A stretch of 64,000 nucleotides of DNA, from the NCBI RefSeq assembly GCF_001078055.1, contig NZ_CP010777.1, positions 4,183,001 through 4,247,000 of the forward strand, written 5' to 3'. The notes beneath the pieces were generated by a model. It searched no databases. It had not been told where the DNA came from and worked only from the letters and a program-made list of their open reading frames with translations. A program made the position numbers and the translations under genes. The DNA comes from Rufibacter radiotolerans (GTDB taxonomy: Bacteria; Bacteroidota; Bacteroidia; Cytophagales; Hymenobacteraceae). Positions 7,507 to 16,015 of this stretch are shown here, piece by piece; the stretch's first letter is position 1; the number at the start of each line of letters is the position of its first letter.

Positions 7507-10158
7507 TTAATAGACAAAGGTGAAACCGGCCCCGTATTTCATGTCGCTGTCATAATGCGTGGACAGGGAAATGTATTTGGTGAGCACATACCTGAAGCCA
7601 GCCATATACTCCTTGTCTGTGTTGGCGGTCAGGTTCATCCGCAGACGGCTGGTCAGCGGAATGTCTTCCCGGCGAAGTTGGAAACGCAACTTGCCTTTGC
7701 TGTCTACCCTGGCTTCCGCCTGCACGAGCATGGGTAAGATATACTGCACCCCCGCCACGAAAGCCTTCCTGTTATTCTGGTTACTAGATTGCCCCAGCAT
7801 GGTTTCCTCTGGCTCGTTCTCCACGCTGTTGTGGTGGTAATCAAACCCGACAAAAGGGAAAAGCCACTGCATCTTGCCCAGATACCGACCAAAGTAGGTT
7901 TCACTCTCAATGCCGAACTCTTTCTTGAAACCAATGCGCCATTCGGTGGAGACCTGGTACCGGGCGTTGGCGAGCATAAACTCCCCGTCACTGCCGTTGC
8001 TTTCTATTCCTATTTGCCCAGAGGGCAGGAACATTTCCTCTTCCATGTTCAGTTTTTTCCAGGCCAGTTTGGGGTCCGGCAACTCGGGGTTGGGCGGAGA
8101 GTTCTGGTAAGTGAACACCCGGCCCATGCCAGCCATCATGTGGTAGAGAATATGGCAATGGAAAAACCAGTCCCCGCTTTCTGAGGCCGCGAATTCCAGG
8201 GTGTCCGTTTCCATGGGCAGGATGTCCACCACGTTCTTGAGCGGCGCATATTCCCCTTGTTTGTTCAGGACCCGGAAGTCATGGCCGTGCAGGTGCATGG
8301 GGTGCCGCATCATGGAGTTATTAAACATGATGATTTTCACGTTCTCACCCTTCTTGATCAAGATTTTGTCTGACTCAGACACCGTTTTGTTGTCAATGGT
8401 CCAGACGTAGCGATTCATGTTACCGGTCAACTCAAACCGCAAGACCTTCTCTGGTCCCGGTTTCAGGGTGGTCTGCTCGGTAGCCCGCAGCATGCCGTAG
8501 TTGAGCGTGACCAGGTCGCCTGCACTCTCGTCCATGTCCATGTTATGCATCTCATGCCCTTGCATGGAATGGGCCTTCTGCGTGGTGTCCTTTTGCGGCT
8601 GCATCTTACTTTCCATCTCACTGGCTGGCTTTGGGGCCTGCTCCCCGTGTCCGGCGTGTCCTCCACCGGCACCCTCGGGGTACATGACGCTGTTCATGTC
8701 CATCTGCTGATTACTCATCACCATGTCCATGGGCTCCATGTCGCCGTTCATTTTCATCATGTCGTTCATCATCTTCATCCCCTCAAAGTAGTTGAGTTTC
8801 CCCAGGCGCTCTGCAGGCATCTTCATGCCCCTGCCTAGCCACAAAGAAGTGGCGTTGGTTCTATCCTCGGCAGTCGCCAGGAACTCATACTGCATGTCCT
8901 CGGGGATGGTGACCAGCAGGTCATAGGTTTCTGAGGGGGCCATGATGAGACGGTCTACTTCCACGGGTTCCACATCATTTCCGTCATTGGCCACCACGGT
9001 AATCTTTCCACCGGAATAGGTCAGCCAGAAATAGGTAGAGGCGCCACCGTTCACCACCCGCAGTTTTACCACGTCTCCGGCCTGGAAATGGGTCTGCTCG
9101 TGGGTGGACTGCCCGTTCGTGAGGACTTTCTCATACGCCACATCACTCACATCCATGGCGGTCATGCGCTTCCATTCATTCTTGAGTTTGGTGGTAAAAT
9201 ACCCTTGCTTAATAGCCTCTCCGTAACTCTGGGTAGCCCCTTTCTGGATCCCGAACCAGTCGTTAGCGCTTCGTAGGGAACGGTACACCTCCTTGGGTTT
9301 AAGATCGGTCCAGTCGCTTAGCACTATAGGAATGGCTGGCATGTCCGGCTCGTTCTTCTTGTGGAAGATAAGCGCCCCGTACATGCCGCTCTGCTCCTGA
9401 AAACCGCTGTGGCTATGATACCAGTAGGTTCCATTCTGGATAATGGGGAACTTGTAAAGATAGGTGGTATGCGGGGCGATAGGCTTTTGGGTGAGGTAAG
9501 GCACCCCGTCAAACCGGTTAGGCAGGAACACCCCGTGCCAGTGGATAGAGGTTTCCACATCCATTTTGTTATGGACGTAAATCTCCGCGGTATCCCCTTC
9601 GGTGAATGTCAAGGCCGGGGCCGGAATGCTGCCATTGATGGCAATGGCCTTTTTAGGCTTCCCGGTGAAGTAAACTACCGTATCCTCCACGTACAGATCA
9701 TAACGCACTACCCTGGGCGTTTGTGTAGGTCCAGGCTCTTCCACTTTATGCCCCGCCTTGTGAACTGGTCCTTCCTTCACTTCTGGATTCATGACAGGGG
9801 TATCATGCTTGTGCTCAACCGGTTTTTTAGCGGCTGGTTGCTTCTTAGCAGGCTGCGCTGGGGCAGGTTGCACTTTTCTCCTGGGTTGGGCAGCCGGTTT
9901 CTGTTTTCTTACTTCCGGTTTAGGGGTTGGGGCTACTTTGGGCGCAGCCTTAACTTTTTGCTTTACCAAAGTCATGCCGCATTTGGGGCATTTACCGGGG
10001 GAAGGGCTTTGCACCTCGGGGTGCATAGGGCAGGTGTAAATAACGGTCTGCTGCTTGGCGGGTGGTGTACCATGATTCTCGTGCTGCCCGGTTACAGGAA
10101 ACCAGCAACTGAGAAGCGCCACAAGAAAAAGAAATCTGTACATTTTCAGATAGGACAA
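7507..10158 (-). CDS. Multicopper oxidase with metal-binding N-terminus and CopB-like C-terminal domain
   Basis: An 883-residue exported copper protein. After a signal peptide (about residues 6-24) comes a heavy-metal-binding module YTCPMHPEVQ...CPKCGM (Cys43, His46, Cys57, Cys60), then a Lys/Pro/Ala-rich linker to about residue 145. The three-cupredoxin oxidase core follows, with copper ligands at SIHWHG (His206, His208), WYHSHSG (His248, His250), HPMHLHGH (about 620) and FFHCHILYHMMAGM (about 667). A Met/His-rich insertion (MKMMNDMMKMNGDM and following) resembles the CueO/CopA methionine-rich region. From about residue 700 the sequence turns into beta strands like the CopB outer-membrane resistance protein. 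It likely oxidises Cu(I) and detoxifies copper in the envelope. Its size is well above the usual 450-600 residues of CopA-type oxidases. Confidence 0.92.
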   Translation of the reverse strand: MSYLKMYRFLFLVALLSCWFPVTGQHENHGTPPAKQQTVIYTCPMHPEVQSPSPGKCPKCGMTLVKQKVKAAPKVAPTPKPEVRKQKPAAQPRRKVQPAPAQPAKKQPAAKKPVEHKHDTPVMNPEVKEGPVHKAGHKVEEPGPTQTPRVVRYDLYVEDTVVYFTGKPKKAIAINGSIPAPALTFTEGDTAEIYVHNKMDVETSIHWHGVFLPNRFDGVPYLTQKPIAPHTTYLYKFPIIQNGTYWYHSHSGFQEQSGMYGALIFHKKNEPDMPAIPIVLSDWTDLKPKEVYRSLRSANDWFGIQKGATQSYGEAIKQGYFTTKLKNEWKRMTAMDVSDVAYEKVLTNGQSTHEQTHFQAGDVVKLRVVNGGASTYFWLTYSGGKITVVANDGNDVEPVEVDRLIMAPSETYDLLVTIPEDMQYEFLATAEDRTNATSLWLGRGMKMPAERLGKLNYFEGMKMMNDMMKMNGDMEPMDMVMSNQQMDMNSVMYPEGAGGGHAGHGEQAPKPASEMESKMQPQKDTTQKAHSMQGHEMHNMDMDESAGDLVTLNYGMLRATEQTTLKPGPEKVLRFELTGNMNRYVWTIDNKTVSESDKILIKKGENVKIIMFNNSMMRHPMHLHGHDFRVLNKQGEYAPLKNVVDILPMETDTLEFAASESGDWFFHCHILYHMMAGMGRVFTYQNSPPNPELPDPKLAWKKLNMEEEMFLPSGQIGIESNGSDGEFMLANARYQVSTEWRIGFKKEFGIESETYFGRYLGKMQWLFPFVGFDYHHNSVENEPEETMLGQSSNQNNRKAFVAGVQYILPMLVQAEARVDSKGKLRFQLRREDIPLTSRLRMNLTANTDKEYMAGFRYVLTKYISLSTHYDSDMKYGAGFTFVY

Positions 10159-10354
10159 AATCTAAACTAGGAGTAAAGTAGAAGATGGAAACTTGTAAAC
10201 TCTAAGGCGATGCAGGGGAAAAACCTACAGTGGCCGCATCTTAGGCCAAGGCCTTCCACTTGAACTTTTCTATTTTACTTGGTACGCCCTATTTTGTTTG
10301 GTGTCTCCTTTTAAAGGCAACTTGCTTCCTCTATTAACCTGTCAGAAAAACAAC

Positions 10355-10426
10355 CTTAAGATCTTGCCAGACAAGGCATTACTATTCTAACCTTTGCGAC
10401 CTCACTTAATAACCTTGCTAGACAGG
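10355..10426 (-). promoter_or_regulatory. Paired dyads upstream of the multicopper oxidase gene, possible metal-response operator
   Basis: Two similar units lie 50 bp apart: CTTAAGATCTTGCCAGACAA and CTTAATAACCTTGCTAGACA. Each contains a short dyad (CTTGCCAGACAAG at 10363-10375 and CCTTGCTAGACAGG at 10413-10426). The location about 200-270 bp upstream of the oxidase start would suit a regulator site, but no regulator gene is in view and the match needs a 1-bp gap. Confidence 0.3.
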
Positions 10427-10763
10427 AAATTAATATTACCTCACAACACTTCCTGCCCTGAAAAACAGCATAAACAGACGTCAGGCATTAAGGGCCACAG
10501 CCCTACTTGGGGCAGCATCTGTAATAGGTTTGCCAGAGGAACAGGGCGCAGTGAGAAAAAGGATATGACCTAAAGGTGAAGGTGAGGCACCACGTTATTC
10601 GCCTTCATGTACAATTTATTTTAAGTGGAGCGGATTGCAATCTTTAATTCTAGGCATAGCATTTTTTAAACGAGTATACCCAATTTTTAAATTATAGGAT
10701 GACTGCAATTGAGAGTCAGTTTTTTGTCTTAGAGATTGAAAGTGGCAATTGCCGCCTATTCTG

Positions 10764-10771
10764 TATTTTTG
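10764..10771 (+). promoter_or_regulatory. Bacteroidota -7 promoter box (TATTTTTG)
   Basis: The sequence is an exact TAnnTTTG match 21 bp upstream of the ATG at 10793. It supports that start over an in-frame codon at 10736, which lies upstream of this box. No convincing -33 TTG was found at the expected spacing. Confidence 0.45.
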
Positions 10772-10792
10772 CGTTCCTTAGCCCCACGCACC

Positions 10793-11959
10793 ATGCCCTT
10801 AATAGAAGTTACTAACGCCGCCACCGTCAAGGCCTTCCTGGATCTTCCTTCTACTATTTACCAAAACCACCCCAATTGGATACGGCCTCTGGACAAGGAC
10901 ATTGAGCAGGTCTTTGACCCGAAGCAGAACCCCAACTTCAAGAACGGTACCGCCATCCGCTGGATTCTGCAGGACACTCAGGGGCAGACCATTGGCCGGG
11001 TGGCCGCTTTCGTGAATAACAAGACCAAGGAGGCTTCTGAGTATGTGACGGGAGGCATGGGCTTCTTTGAGTGCATAGAGGACCAGGCAGCAGCCAATAC
11101 GCTGTTTGCCGCCTGTCAGGAATGGCTGGCCGCACAAGGCATGGAAGCCATGGACGGACCTATCAATTTCGGGGAGCGCGACCGGTGGTGGGGACTGTTG
11201 GTGCAGGGGTTCACGGAGCCTAACTTCGGCATGTTCTATCACCCGCCTTATTACCAGCAGCTGTTTGAGAACTATGGGTTTCAGGTGTATTTCAAGCAAT
11301 ACACCTACTACATGGACACCCACGCGCGGTTCGGGGACAAGGTGTACCAACGGTCAGAAGCACTGGATGCTACCCCAGGCTACAGCTTTGGGCATCCATC
11401 TAAAAACAACCTGGAGAAACTGGCGCAGGATTTTCTGGAAGTCTACAACAAAGCCTGGGCAGGGCACTCGGGCATCAATGAGATGACCCTGGAGAAAGCC
11501 CGCAAGATAGTACACAGCATGAAACCGGTAATGGTGGAGCAGCTCATCAACTTCGTGTATTTTGAGGGCAAGCCTATCGCCTTTTTCATCATGCTGCCGG
11601 AGCTGAACCAGATTTTCAAGCACCTGAACGGCAAGTTCAATCTGACCGCCAAACTCAAATTCCTCTACCACCGCTGGCGCTACAACAAACGCACCGATAA
11701 GAAAGTATTTGGGGTCATTTTTGGGGTAATTCCTGAATTTCAGGCCAAAGGCGTAGACTCTTACCTGATTTGCCACTCCCAGGCTCCCCTGAATGCGTAT
11801 GGCGCCCGCGAGATTGAGATGAACTGGGTTGGCGATTTCAACCCAAAGATGATGATGGTGACCCGTAGCCTGGGCGCCCGCATCTACAAAACCCACGTCA
11901 CCTACCGAAAAATCTTTGACCCCTCCAAACCGTTTACCCGCTATCCAATTATCAGGTGA
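10793..11959 (+). CDS. GNAT-fold N-acyltransferase-like protein
   Basis: A 388-residue soluble protein beginning MPLIEVTNAATVKAFLDLP. The opening (FLDLPSTIYQNHPNWIRPL) and the later GPINFGERDRWWGLLVQGF block are typical of a Bacteroidota family annotated as GNAT-like, with two acyltransferase folds in tandem; YEGKPIAFFIML and GVIPEFQAKGVDSYLI fit the second fold's beta strand and acyl-CoA loop. It presumably transfers an acyl group, but the acceptor is unknown. The start was chosen because a TATTTTTG promoter box lies just upstream and an earlier in-frame ATG would precede it. It is monocistronic, with a palindromic repeat between it and convergent coaE. Confidence 0.7.
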   Translation: MPLIEVTNAATVKAFLDLPSTIYQNHPNWIRPLDKDIEQVFDPKQNPNFKNGTAIRWILQDTQGQTIGRVAAFVNNKTKEASEYVTGGMGFFECIEDQAAANTLFAACQEWLAAQGMEAMDGPINFGERDRWWGLLVQGFTEPNFGMFYHPPYYQQLFENYGFQVYFKQYTYYMDTHARFGDKVYQRSEALDATPGYSFGHPSKNNLEKLAQDFLEVYNKAWAGHSGINEMTLEKARKIVHSMKPVMVEQLINFVYFEGKPIAFFIMLPELNQIFKHLNGKFNLTAKLKFLYHRWRYNKRTDKKVFGVIFGVIPEFQAKGVDSYLICHSQAPLNAYGAREIEMNWVGDFNPKMMMVTRSLGARIYKTHVTYRKIFDPSKPFTRYPIIR

Positions 11960-12020
11960 GGTAGTATCAGATGAAATGCCTTTGATGTAAACTAGGATTT
12001 AAAGCCTCTACTGGGATCAG

Positions 12021-12059
12021 TGTTTCTAGCCCGTTTTTCGCAAAACAGCCCTAAAACAG
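12021..12059. repeat. 38-bp palindrome family, copy 2
   Basis: TGTTTCTAGCCCGTTTTTCG and its imperfect complement lie between two convergent genes (the acyltransferase-like gene and coaE), where a two-way terminator could be useful. Confidence 0.75.
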
Positions 12060-12066
12060 CAAGCCT

Positions 12067-12666
12067 CTACCCGGAAGCTAATTCCAAAAAAGTCGCATGG
12101 AGTTTCACTACCTGCGGCAGGACCAGTTGCGTGTCATCATTGTAAAGCACGAACTGAGCGCGGCGTACTCTTTCCTCCTCTGATAGTTGCTTGGCCATGA
12201 TGGCTTCCACGTCTGTAGCGGTGCGGTGAGGGTCGCGCTGGAGGGTACGGGCCAGTCGTAAGGGCGTGGGGGCAGATACGGTGAGCACGTAATCTACCTG
12301 CGTGTAGGCATTGGACTCAAACATGAGGGCCGCCTCTTTTAAGATATAAGGAGCCGCTTGGTGCGCTTCTAACCAGGCATGGAAGTCTTTACGTACCTGC
12401 GGGTGCACCAAGCCATTCAATCTGGCCAATTCGGTGGCATTGTGGAAGACCTTTTGGCTGAGGTAGGTGCGGTTGAGGTTCTGTTGGGCGTCAAAGGTCT
12501 CGGGACCGAAGGCGGCGATCAATTGCTCCCGCAATTCCGGGTCATGGTGCATGACCCATTTGGCGCGGGAATCTGAGTCATAGACCGGCACACCCAGTAA
12601 CTGGAAACATTGGCAAACAATGCTCTTGCCAGAGCCTATGCCGCCGGTAATCCCTATCTTGAGCAT
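12067..12666 (-). CDS. coaE: Dephospho-CoA kinase
   Basis: The last enzyme of coenzyme A synthesis, phosphorylating the 3'-hydroxyl of dephospho-CoA with ATP in the cytoplasm. The P-loop GGIGSGKS spans residues 8-15, the YDSDSRAKWVM segment follows, and the lid and CoA-binding regions continue (EEERVRRAQFVLYNDD near the end). At 199 residues it is the normal length for CoaE. It is the last gene of a tight minus-strand run (ybbR ends 3 bp upstream), and the order nusB, DUF1573, yajC, ybbR, coaE is characteristic of Bacteroidota. A palindromic repeat lies just beyond the stop. Confidence 0.96.
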   Translation of the reverse strand: MLKIGITGGIGSGKSIVCQCFQLLGVPVYDSDSRAKWVMHHDPELREQLIAAFGPETFDAQQNLNRTYLSQKVFHNATELARLNGLVHPQVRKDFHAWLEAHQAAPYILKEAALMFESNAYTQVDYVLTVSAPTPLRLARTLQRDPHRTATDVEAIMAKQLSEEERVRRAQFVLYNDDTQLVLPQVVKLHATFLELASG

Positions 12667-12669
12667 GGG

Positions 12670-13650
12670 TTATTGGGGTGTTAGGGAGATCTTCACCCGG
12701 CCTGGCAACACGGTAATGTTCCTGGTCTTGGGGGACCGCTGCAGCATTACAGGGGCAATGGTAGAGTCAGTGGCATTGAATTTCAGGTAGTCAAGGGCCA
12801 CCTGAAACAGTTCGGGCTGCACCAACTCTTGGTTCTTGGGCAAGAACGAGTACTGCACCGTTATCGGTCCGTTCAGGACCCGAAGCAGCAAGCCCGGCGG
12901 GAAATTCTGCAGGACAGGCTGTACCGTCACTTCCTTGCGTTCCAGCGGCACCACTCCAAACTGCACCTCGGCTTCGCTTACGTCTGCTTTCACCAAGGTG
13001 GTAAAATCATAGGTAAGAGGCAATTCGCCTTTAAAGGGCGCCTTCAAGACATCGGTGGGTAAAGAAAGAGGGTACGGGCTGGGAAAGAGGTTCAGGATTT
13101 GCTCTGGGCCGGTAAAGGTCACAGAGTCTGGGCGCACTTTCACGGGCCCTACAAAGCCGTAGCCGGCCTCTAGTTTCAGTTGGGTACTGTCCAGGGTGAG
13201 GGGGAGCTTGCGCCGTACCAGGCGGTCAAAGTCAAAGCTGACCGTGTCTGTGATGACGAAGTTAAGGCTCAACCCGTCTAAGGCCCCGGAGATAGCGGGC
13301 CTGAGGGCGGTCCCCGGAAGCCGTTTCACGTAAGGCAAACCCCTGATGGATAATTCGGCGGGCTTTACGTTGAACAGCAGGTTTTTCTGCAGCAGTTTCC
13401 AGCCTTTGCCGGTCACGTTGATCATGACCTCTTCGGGCAAGGGCTTTACCGGAACCAGGGCTTTATGGTCATACTTAAACTCTATGGGGTAAGAGACCTG
13501 GGTTGTGTAATTCTTGTTGAGGGCGTTAAGCAGCCAAAACGTTGCCGCCGTTAAAAAACAAAGCAACACCACCCTCCAGTACTGTTTCTGCCTGGGCGAA
13601 AATGGCCTCAGTAACCAGAGGAGGGCGTTCTTTGTTTTTGTAAACGGCAA
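12670..13650 (-). CDS. YbbR/CdaR-like domain protein
   Basis: A 326-residue membrane-anchored protein. One transmembrane helix (about residues 25-42, VVLLCFLTAATFWLLNAL) precedes repeated YbbR domains made of short beta strands, for example VPVKPLPEEVMINVTGKGW. In Firmicutes, YbbR (CdaR) binds and regulates the diadenylate cyclase CdaA; no cyclase gene lies beside it here, so that role is only borrowed. It is packed between yajC (8 bp) and coaE (3 bp), suggesting co-transcription. The family assignment rests on order and strand pattern more than on a single motif. Confidence 0.85.
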   Translation of the reverse strand: MPFTKTKNALLWLLRPFSPRQKQYWRVVLLCFLTAATFWLLNALNKNYTTQVSYPIEFKYDHKALVPVKPLPEEVMINVTGKGWKLLQKNLLFNVKPAELSIRGLPYVKRLPGTALRPAISGALDGLSLNFVITDTVSFDFDRLVRRKLPLTLDSTQLKLEAGYGFVGPVKVRPDSVTFTGPEQILNLFPSPYPLSLPTDVLKAPFKGELPLTYDFTTLVKADVSEAEVQFGVVPLERKEVTVQPVLQNFPPGLLLRVLNGPITVQYSFLPKNQELVQPELFQVALDYLKFNATDSTIAPVMLQRSPKTRNITVLPGRVKISLTPQ

Positions 13651-13658
13651 GGTGTCCT

Positions 13659-13994
13659 TTAAGAATTAGTAGTGCTCTCTGCGGTGGCGTTGTTCACCCG
13701 GCTGGTGGCTTCCACGGCAATGGCTACTTTGTCAAACTTCAGTTTAATGCCTTTATCTACCTCAATCCAGACGGTGTCATCATCAATGCTGAGCAGACGG
13801 CCGTGCAGCCCGCCCACGGTGACCACGTTCATGCCGCGCTTGAGCTCTTCCCGGAACTTCTTCTGGTCTTTGGCCTTTTTCTGCTGCGGCCTGATCATGA
13901 AGAAATAAAACACCAGGATAATTAACCCGATGAACAGGAAATTAGAATAAAGGTTGGCCCCTTCTGGGGTAGCTTGCAATAATACGGTTAGCAT
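13659..13994 (-). CDS. yajC: Preprotein translocase subunit YajC
   Basis: A 111-residue single-span membrane protein that accompanies SecDF in the Sec translocon. The helix LFIGLIILVFYFFMI is followed by the hallmark RPQQKKAKDQKKF and the conserved GMNVVTVGGLHGRLLSI segment. Length and layout are normal. The gene lies 15 bp downstream of the DUF1573 gene and 8 bp upstream of ybbR in the minus-strand cluster. Confidence 0.95.
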   Translation of the reverse strand: MLTVLLQATPEGANLYSNFLFIGLIILVFYFFMIRPQQKKAKDQKKFREELKRGMNVVTVGGLHGRLLSIDDDTVWIEVDKGIKLKFDKVAIAVEATSRVNNATAESTTNS

Positions 13995-14009
13995 AGGGTT
14001 GTTCTGAGA

Positions 14010-14552
14010 TTATAAGCGAACAGGTCCGGATGCTCCCGCCTGTGGCACTGCACCAACTATGTTGGTCTTGATAGTCAACTGGTTGATCTGCGGATCTGTG
14101 TTGGCCGTGATGGTGATCTGCTTAGACTGCTGTCCAGACTTTCCGGTTGGGTCAAACTCAACCTTGATAGTACCGGTCTTGCCTGGGGCAACTGGTTCCT
14201 TAGGCCATTCCGGCACGGTGCAACCGCAGGTAGCGGTAGCGCTCTCAATCACCAGCGGAGCTTGCCCGGTGTTGGTGAACGTGAACGTGTGGTTCACCTT
14301 TTTATCAGCCTTGATGGTCCCGAAGTCATGCTCGGTTTCTTTGAACGTCATCACCGGTTTCGGGCCGGTAGGGTTCACGGCTTCCTGCCCAGAAACGTTG
14401 GGGTTGGTGGCCGGGTCGTTGGCGGGCACGGTGGTGGCCGCGGTGTTTTCCTGGGCTACCGTGGTGGTCGTTTCGGTCTCGGTTTTTTTCTCGCAGCTGG
14501 TTGTCCAGAGACCACCGGCTAAAAGCAAGGCAATTACAAAGTGTTTTTTCAT
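14010..14552 (-). CDS. DUF1573 domain lipoprotein
   Basis: A 180-residue exported protein. The signal MKKHFVIALLLAGGLWTTSC ends in a lipobox Cys20, followed by a Thr/Glu-rich spacer and one Ig-like DUF1573 domain: FKETEHDFGTIKADKKVNHT, then SATATCGCTVPEWPKEPVAP with the CGC signature. Such proteins occur in great number in Bacteroidota; the fold resembles ASH/MSP domains, but the role is unknown. The position upstream of yajC is conserved in the phylum, hinting at an envelope function linked to Sec. Confidence 0.9.
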   Translation of the reverse strand: MKKHFVIALLLAGGLWTTSCEKKTETETTTTVAQENTAATTVPANDPATNPNVSGQEAVNPTGPKPVMTFKETEHDFGTIKADKKVNHTFTFTNTGQAPLVIESATATCGCTVPEWPKEPVAPGKTGTIKVEFDPTGKSGQQSKQITITANTDPQINQLTIKTNIVGAVPQAGASGPVRL

Positions 14553-14581
14553 GATAGTAAATCCTCTATAGCTAGGACAAG

Positions 14582-15577
14582 TTACAAATTAGAAATGATA
14601 TGCTGCGCAAATTCTGAGGTAGAGGCGGTACCGCCCAAATCACGGGTGCAGCTGTTTTTATCCAGGAGGGTTTTCTCCAGGGCTTTCTCAATTCTGGAAG
14701 CCTGCTCAAACAAGCCCATGTACTGCAGCATCATTAACCCAGAACGCAGCAAAGCCGTTGGGTTAGCCAGGCCTTGGCCGGCAATATCTGGGGCAGAACC
14801 GTGCACGGCCTCAAAAATGGCCATGTCATCGCCAATGTTAGCGCCAGACACCACGCCCAGACCACCTACCAGACCGGCACACAGGTCAGAGAGGATATCG
14901 CCAAACAGGTTGGTGGTCACAATCACCTGGAACTGCTCTGGCTTGCTTACCAGCTGCATGCACATGTTGTCAATGATCTTGTCATCCCACACCACATTCG
15001 GATATTCTTTGGAAACATCGGCGGCGGCTTCCAGGAAAATTCGGCCGGCGGCCTTCAAGATGTTGGCTTTGTGGGCCACGGTCACCTTTAGCTTGTGCTT
15101 GTCTGCGTACTTGAACGCGGCGCGCACAATTTTATGGCTTCCCTCAACGGTTACGCGGGCAATGGAATCAGCAATACCCAACCGCTCATCAAACGTCTCC
15201 AAACCGGCGTACAGGCCTTCGGTGTTTTCCCGGAACAATACCAGGTCCACGTTGTCAAAACGGGTCTTGATACCCGGCGTGGTCTTGGCGGGGCGCACGT
15301 TGGCGTACAGGTCAAACTTCTGGCGCAGCTGCACATTTACGCTCTTGAACCCCTTGCCTACCGGGGTAGTGATGGGGCCTTTGAGGGCAATACGGTTGCG
15401 CTCCAGGGAGTCTATCAATGATTGCGGAATGAGTTCGCCCATGGCGTCAAACGTGGTTTGACCGGCGTTTTCTTCTTCCCAGGTAATGGGCACTTGTGCG
15501 GCTGCAAAGATCGCCTTTACGGCTTCCGTGATCTCAGGACCTATCCCGTCGCCGGGAATTAGGGTAACGGTTGTCAT
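14582..15577 (-). CDS. Isocitrate/isopropylmalate-type dehydrogenase, probably NAD-isocitrate dehydrogenase
   Basis: A 331-residue cytoplasmic enzyme of the beta-decarboxylating dehydrogenase family. The start VTLIPGDGIGPEI, the SVNVQLRQKFDLYANVRP substrate loop (Ser, Asn, two Arg), FRENTEGLYAG and the metal-binding GDILSDLCAGLVGGLG are all present. FRENTEGLYAG and the SxNxxLR loop favour isocitrate over 3-isopropylmalate, and no leucine-pathway genes are nearby. It would convert isocitrate to 2-oxoglutarate with NAD. It is inserted, with the ytxH-like gene, into the otherwise conserved nusB to coaE run. Specificity is inferred from motifs. Confidence 0.88.
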   Translation of the reverse strand: MTTVTLIPGDGIGPEITEAVKAIFAAAQVPITWEEENAGQTTFDAMGELIPQSLIDSLERNRIALKGPITTPVGKGFKSVNVQLRQKFDLYANVRPAKTTPGIKTRFDNVDLVLFRENTEGLYAGLETFDERLGIADSIARVTVEGSHKIVRAAFKYADKHKLKVTVAHKANILKAAGRIFLEAAADVSKEYPNVVWDDKIIDNMCMQLVSKPEQFQVIVTTNLFGDILSDLCAGLVGGLGVVSGANIGDDMAIFEAVHGSAPDIAGQGLANPTALLRSGLMMLQYMGLFEQASRIEKALEKTLLDKNSCTRDLGGTASTSEFAQHIISNL

Positions 15578-15589
15578 GTATTGTGGGGC

Positions 15590-15895
15590 TTATATTTCTT
15601 TTTTACTGTTGATTTGATTGATGAGGGAGTCTACGTCTTCCAGCAGGCGCTCAGCTTTGTCGCGGGCGTCTTTGATCACGCGCTGGCCTTCAGCTTTGGC
15701 GGCAGAGCCTGCCTCTTCACGGCCGGCGATGAGCTCGTCTGTTAACTCCAATAATTTGGCCCGGTATTTCTCCAGCTGAAAGCTCAGCTTGTCACGGGTT
15801 TCGCGGCCTTTCTCCGGCGCAAACAAGATTCCCAGAACAGCGCCCGTGGCGATACCGGTGGAAAAGGCAAGGATGGCGTTGGTCTTTTTGCCCAT
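15590..15895 (-). CDS. YtxH domain protein
   Basis: A 101-residue protein with an N-terminal glycine-rich hydrophobic segment (AILAFSTGIATGAVLGILFAP) ending in the family's LFAPEKGRETR signature, followed by a charged helical tail likely to form a coiled coil. YtxH-like proteins are small membrane-associated proteins of unknown function, sometimes stress-induced. The gene is 12 bp upstream of the isocitrate dehydrogenase gene and is followed upstream by a palindromic repeat separating it from nusB. Confidence 0.85.
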   Translation of the reverse strand: MGKKTNAILAFSTGIATGAVLGILFAPEKGRETRDKLSFQLEKYRAKLLELTDELIAGREEAGSAAKAEGQRVIKDARDKAERLLEDVDSLINQINSKKEI

Positions 15896-15936
15896 AGTTT
15901 TGGTAGTGTTATGTGTGGTTAGCGATAGAGCCTTTC

Positions 15937-15973
15937 CGTTTTAGGCCTGTTTTACGCAAAACAGGCCCAAAAC
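15937..15973. repeat. 38-bp palindrome family, copy 3 (near-perfect)
   Basis: CGTTTTAGGCCTGTTTTACG and its complement form an almost perfect hairpin between nusB and the ytxH-like gene. It could end or attenuate the nusB transcript. Confidence 0.85.
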
Positions 15974-16015
15974 GCCTAAAAGGCTTGTTGTCTAGTAAAC
16001 GGCAAACCGCCCGGA

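Larger units (their letters stand above)
10159..10792. other. Divergent intergenic region between multicopper oxidase and acyltransferase-like genes
   Basis: About 630 bp separates two divergent genes. It contains two operator-like dyads (10355-10426) on the oxidase side and a TAnnTTTG promoter box on the acyltransferase side. No coding frame is supported, and the rest is unremarkable AT-rich sequence. Confidence 0.5.

Noticed and set aside
9361..10170. 269-codon frame opposite the multicopper oxidase
   Set aside because: It lies antisense to well-supported copper-site motifs; it is a shadow of GC-biased coding sequence.
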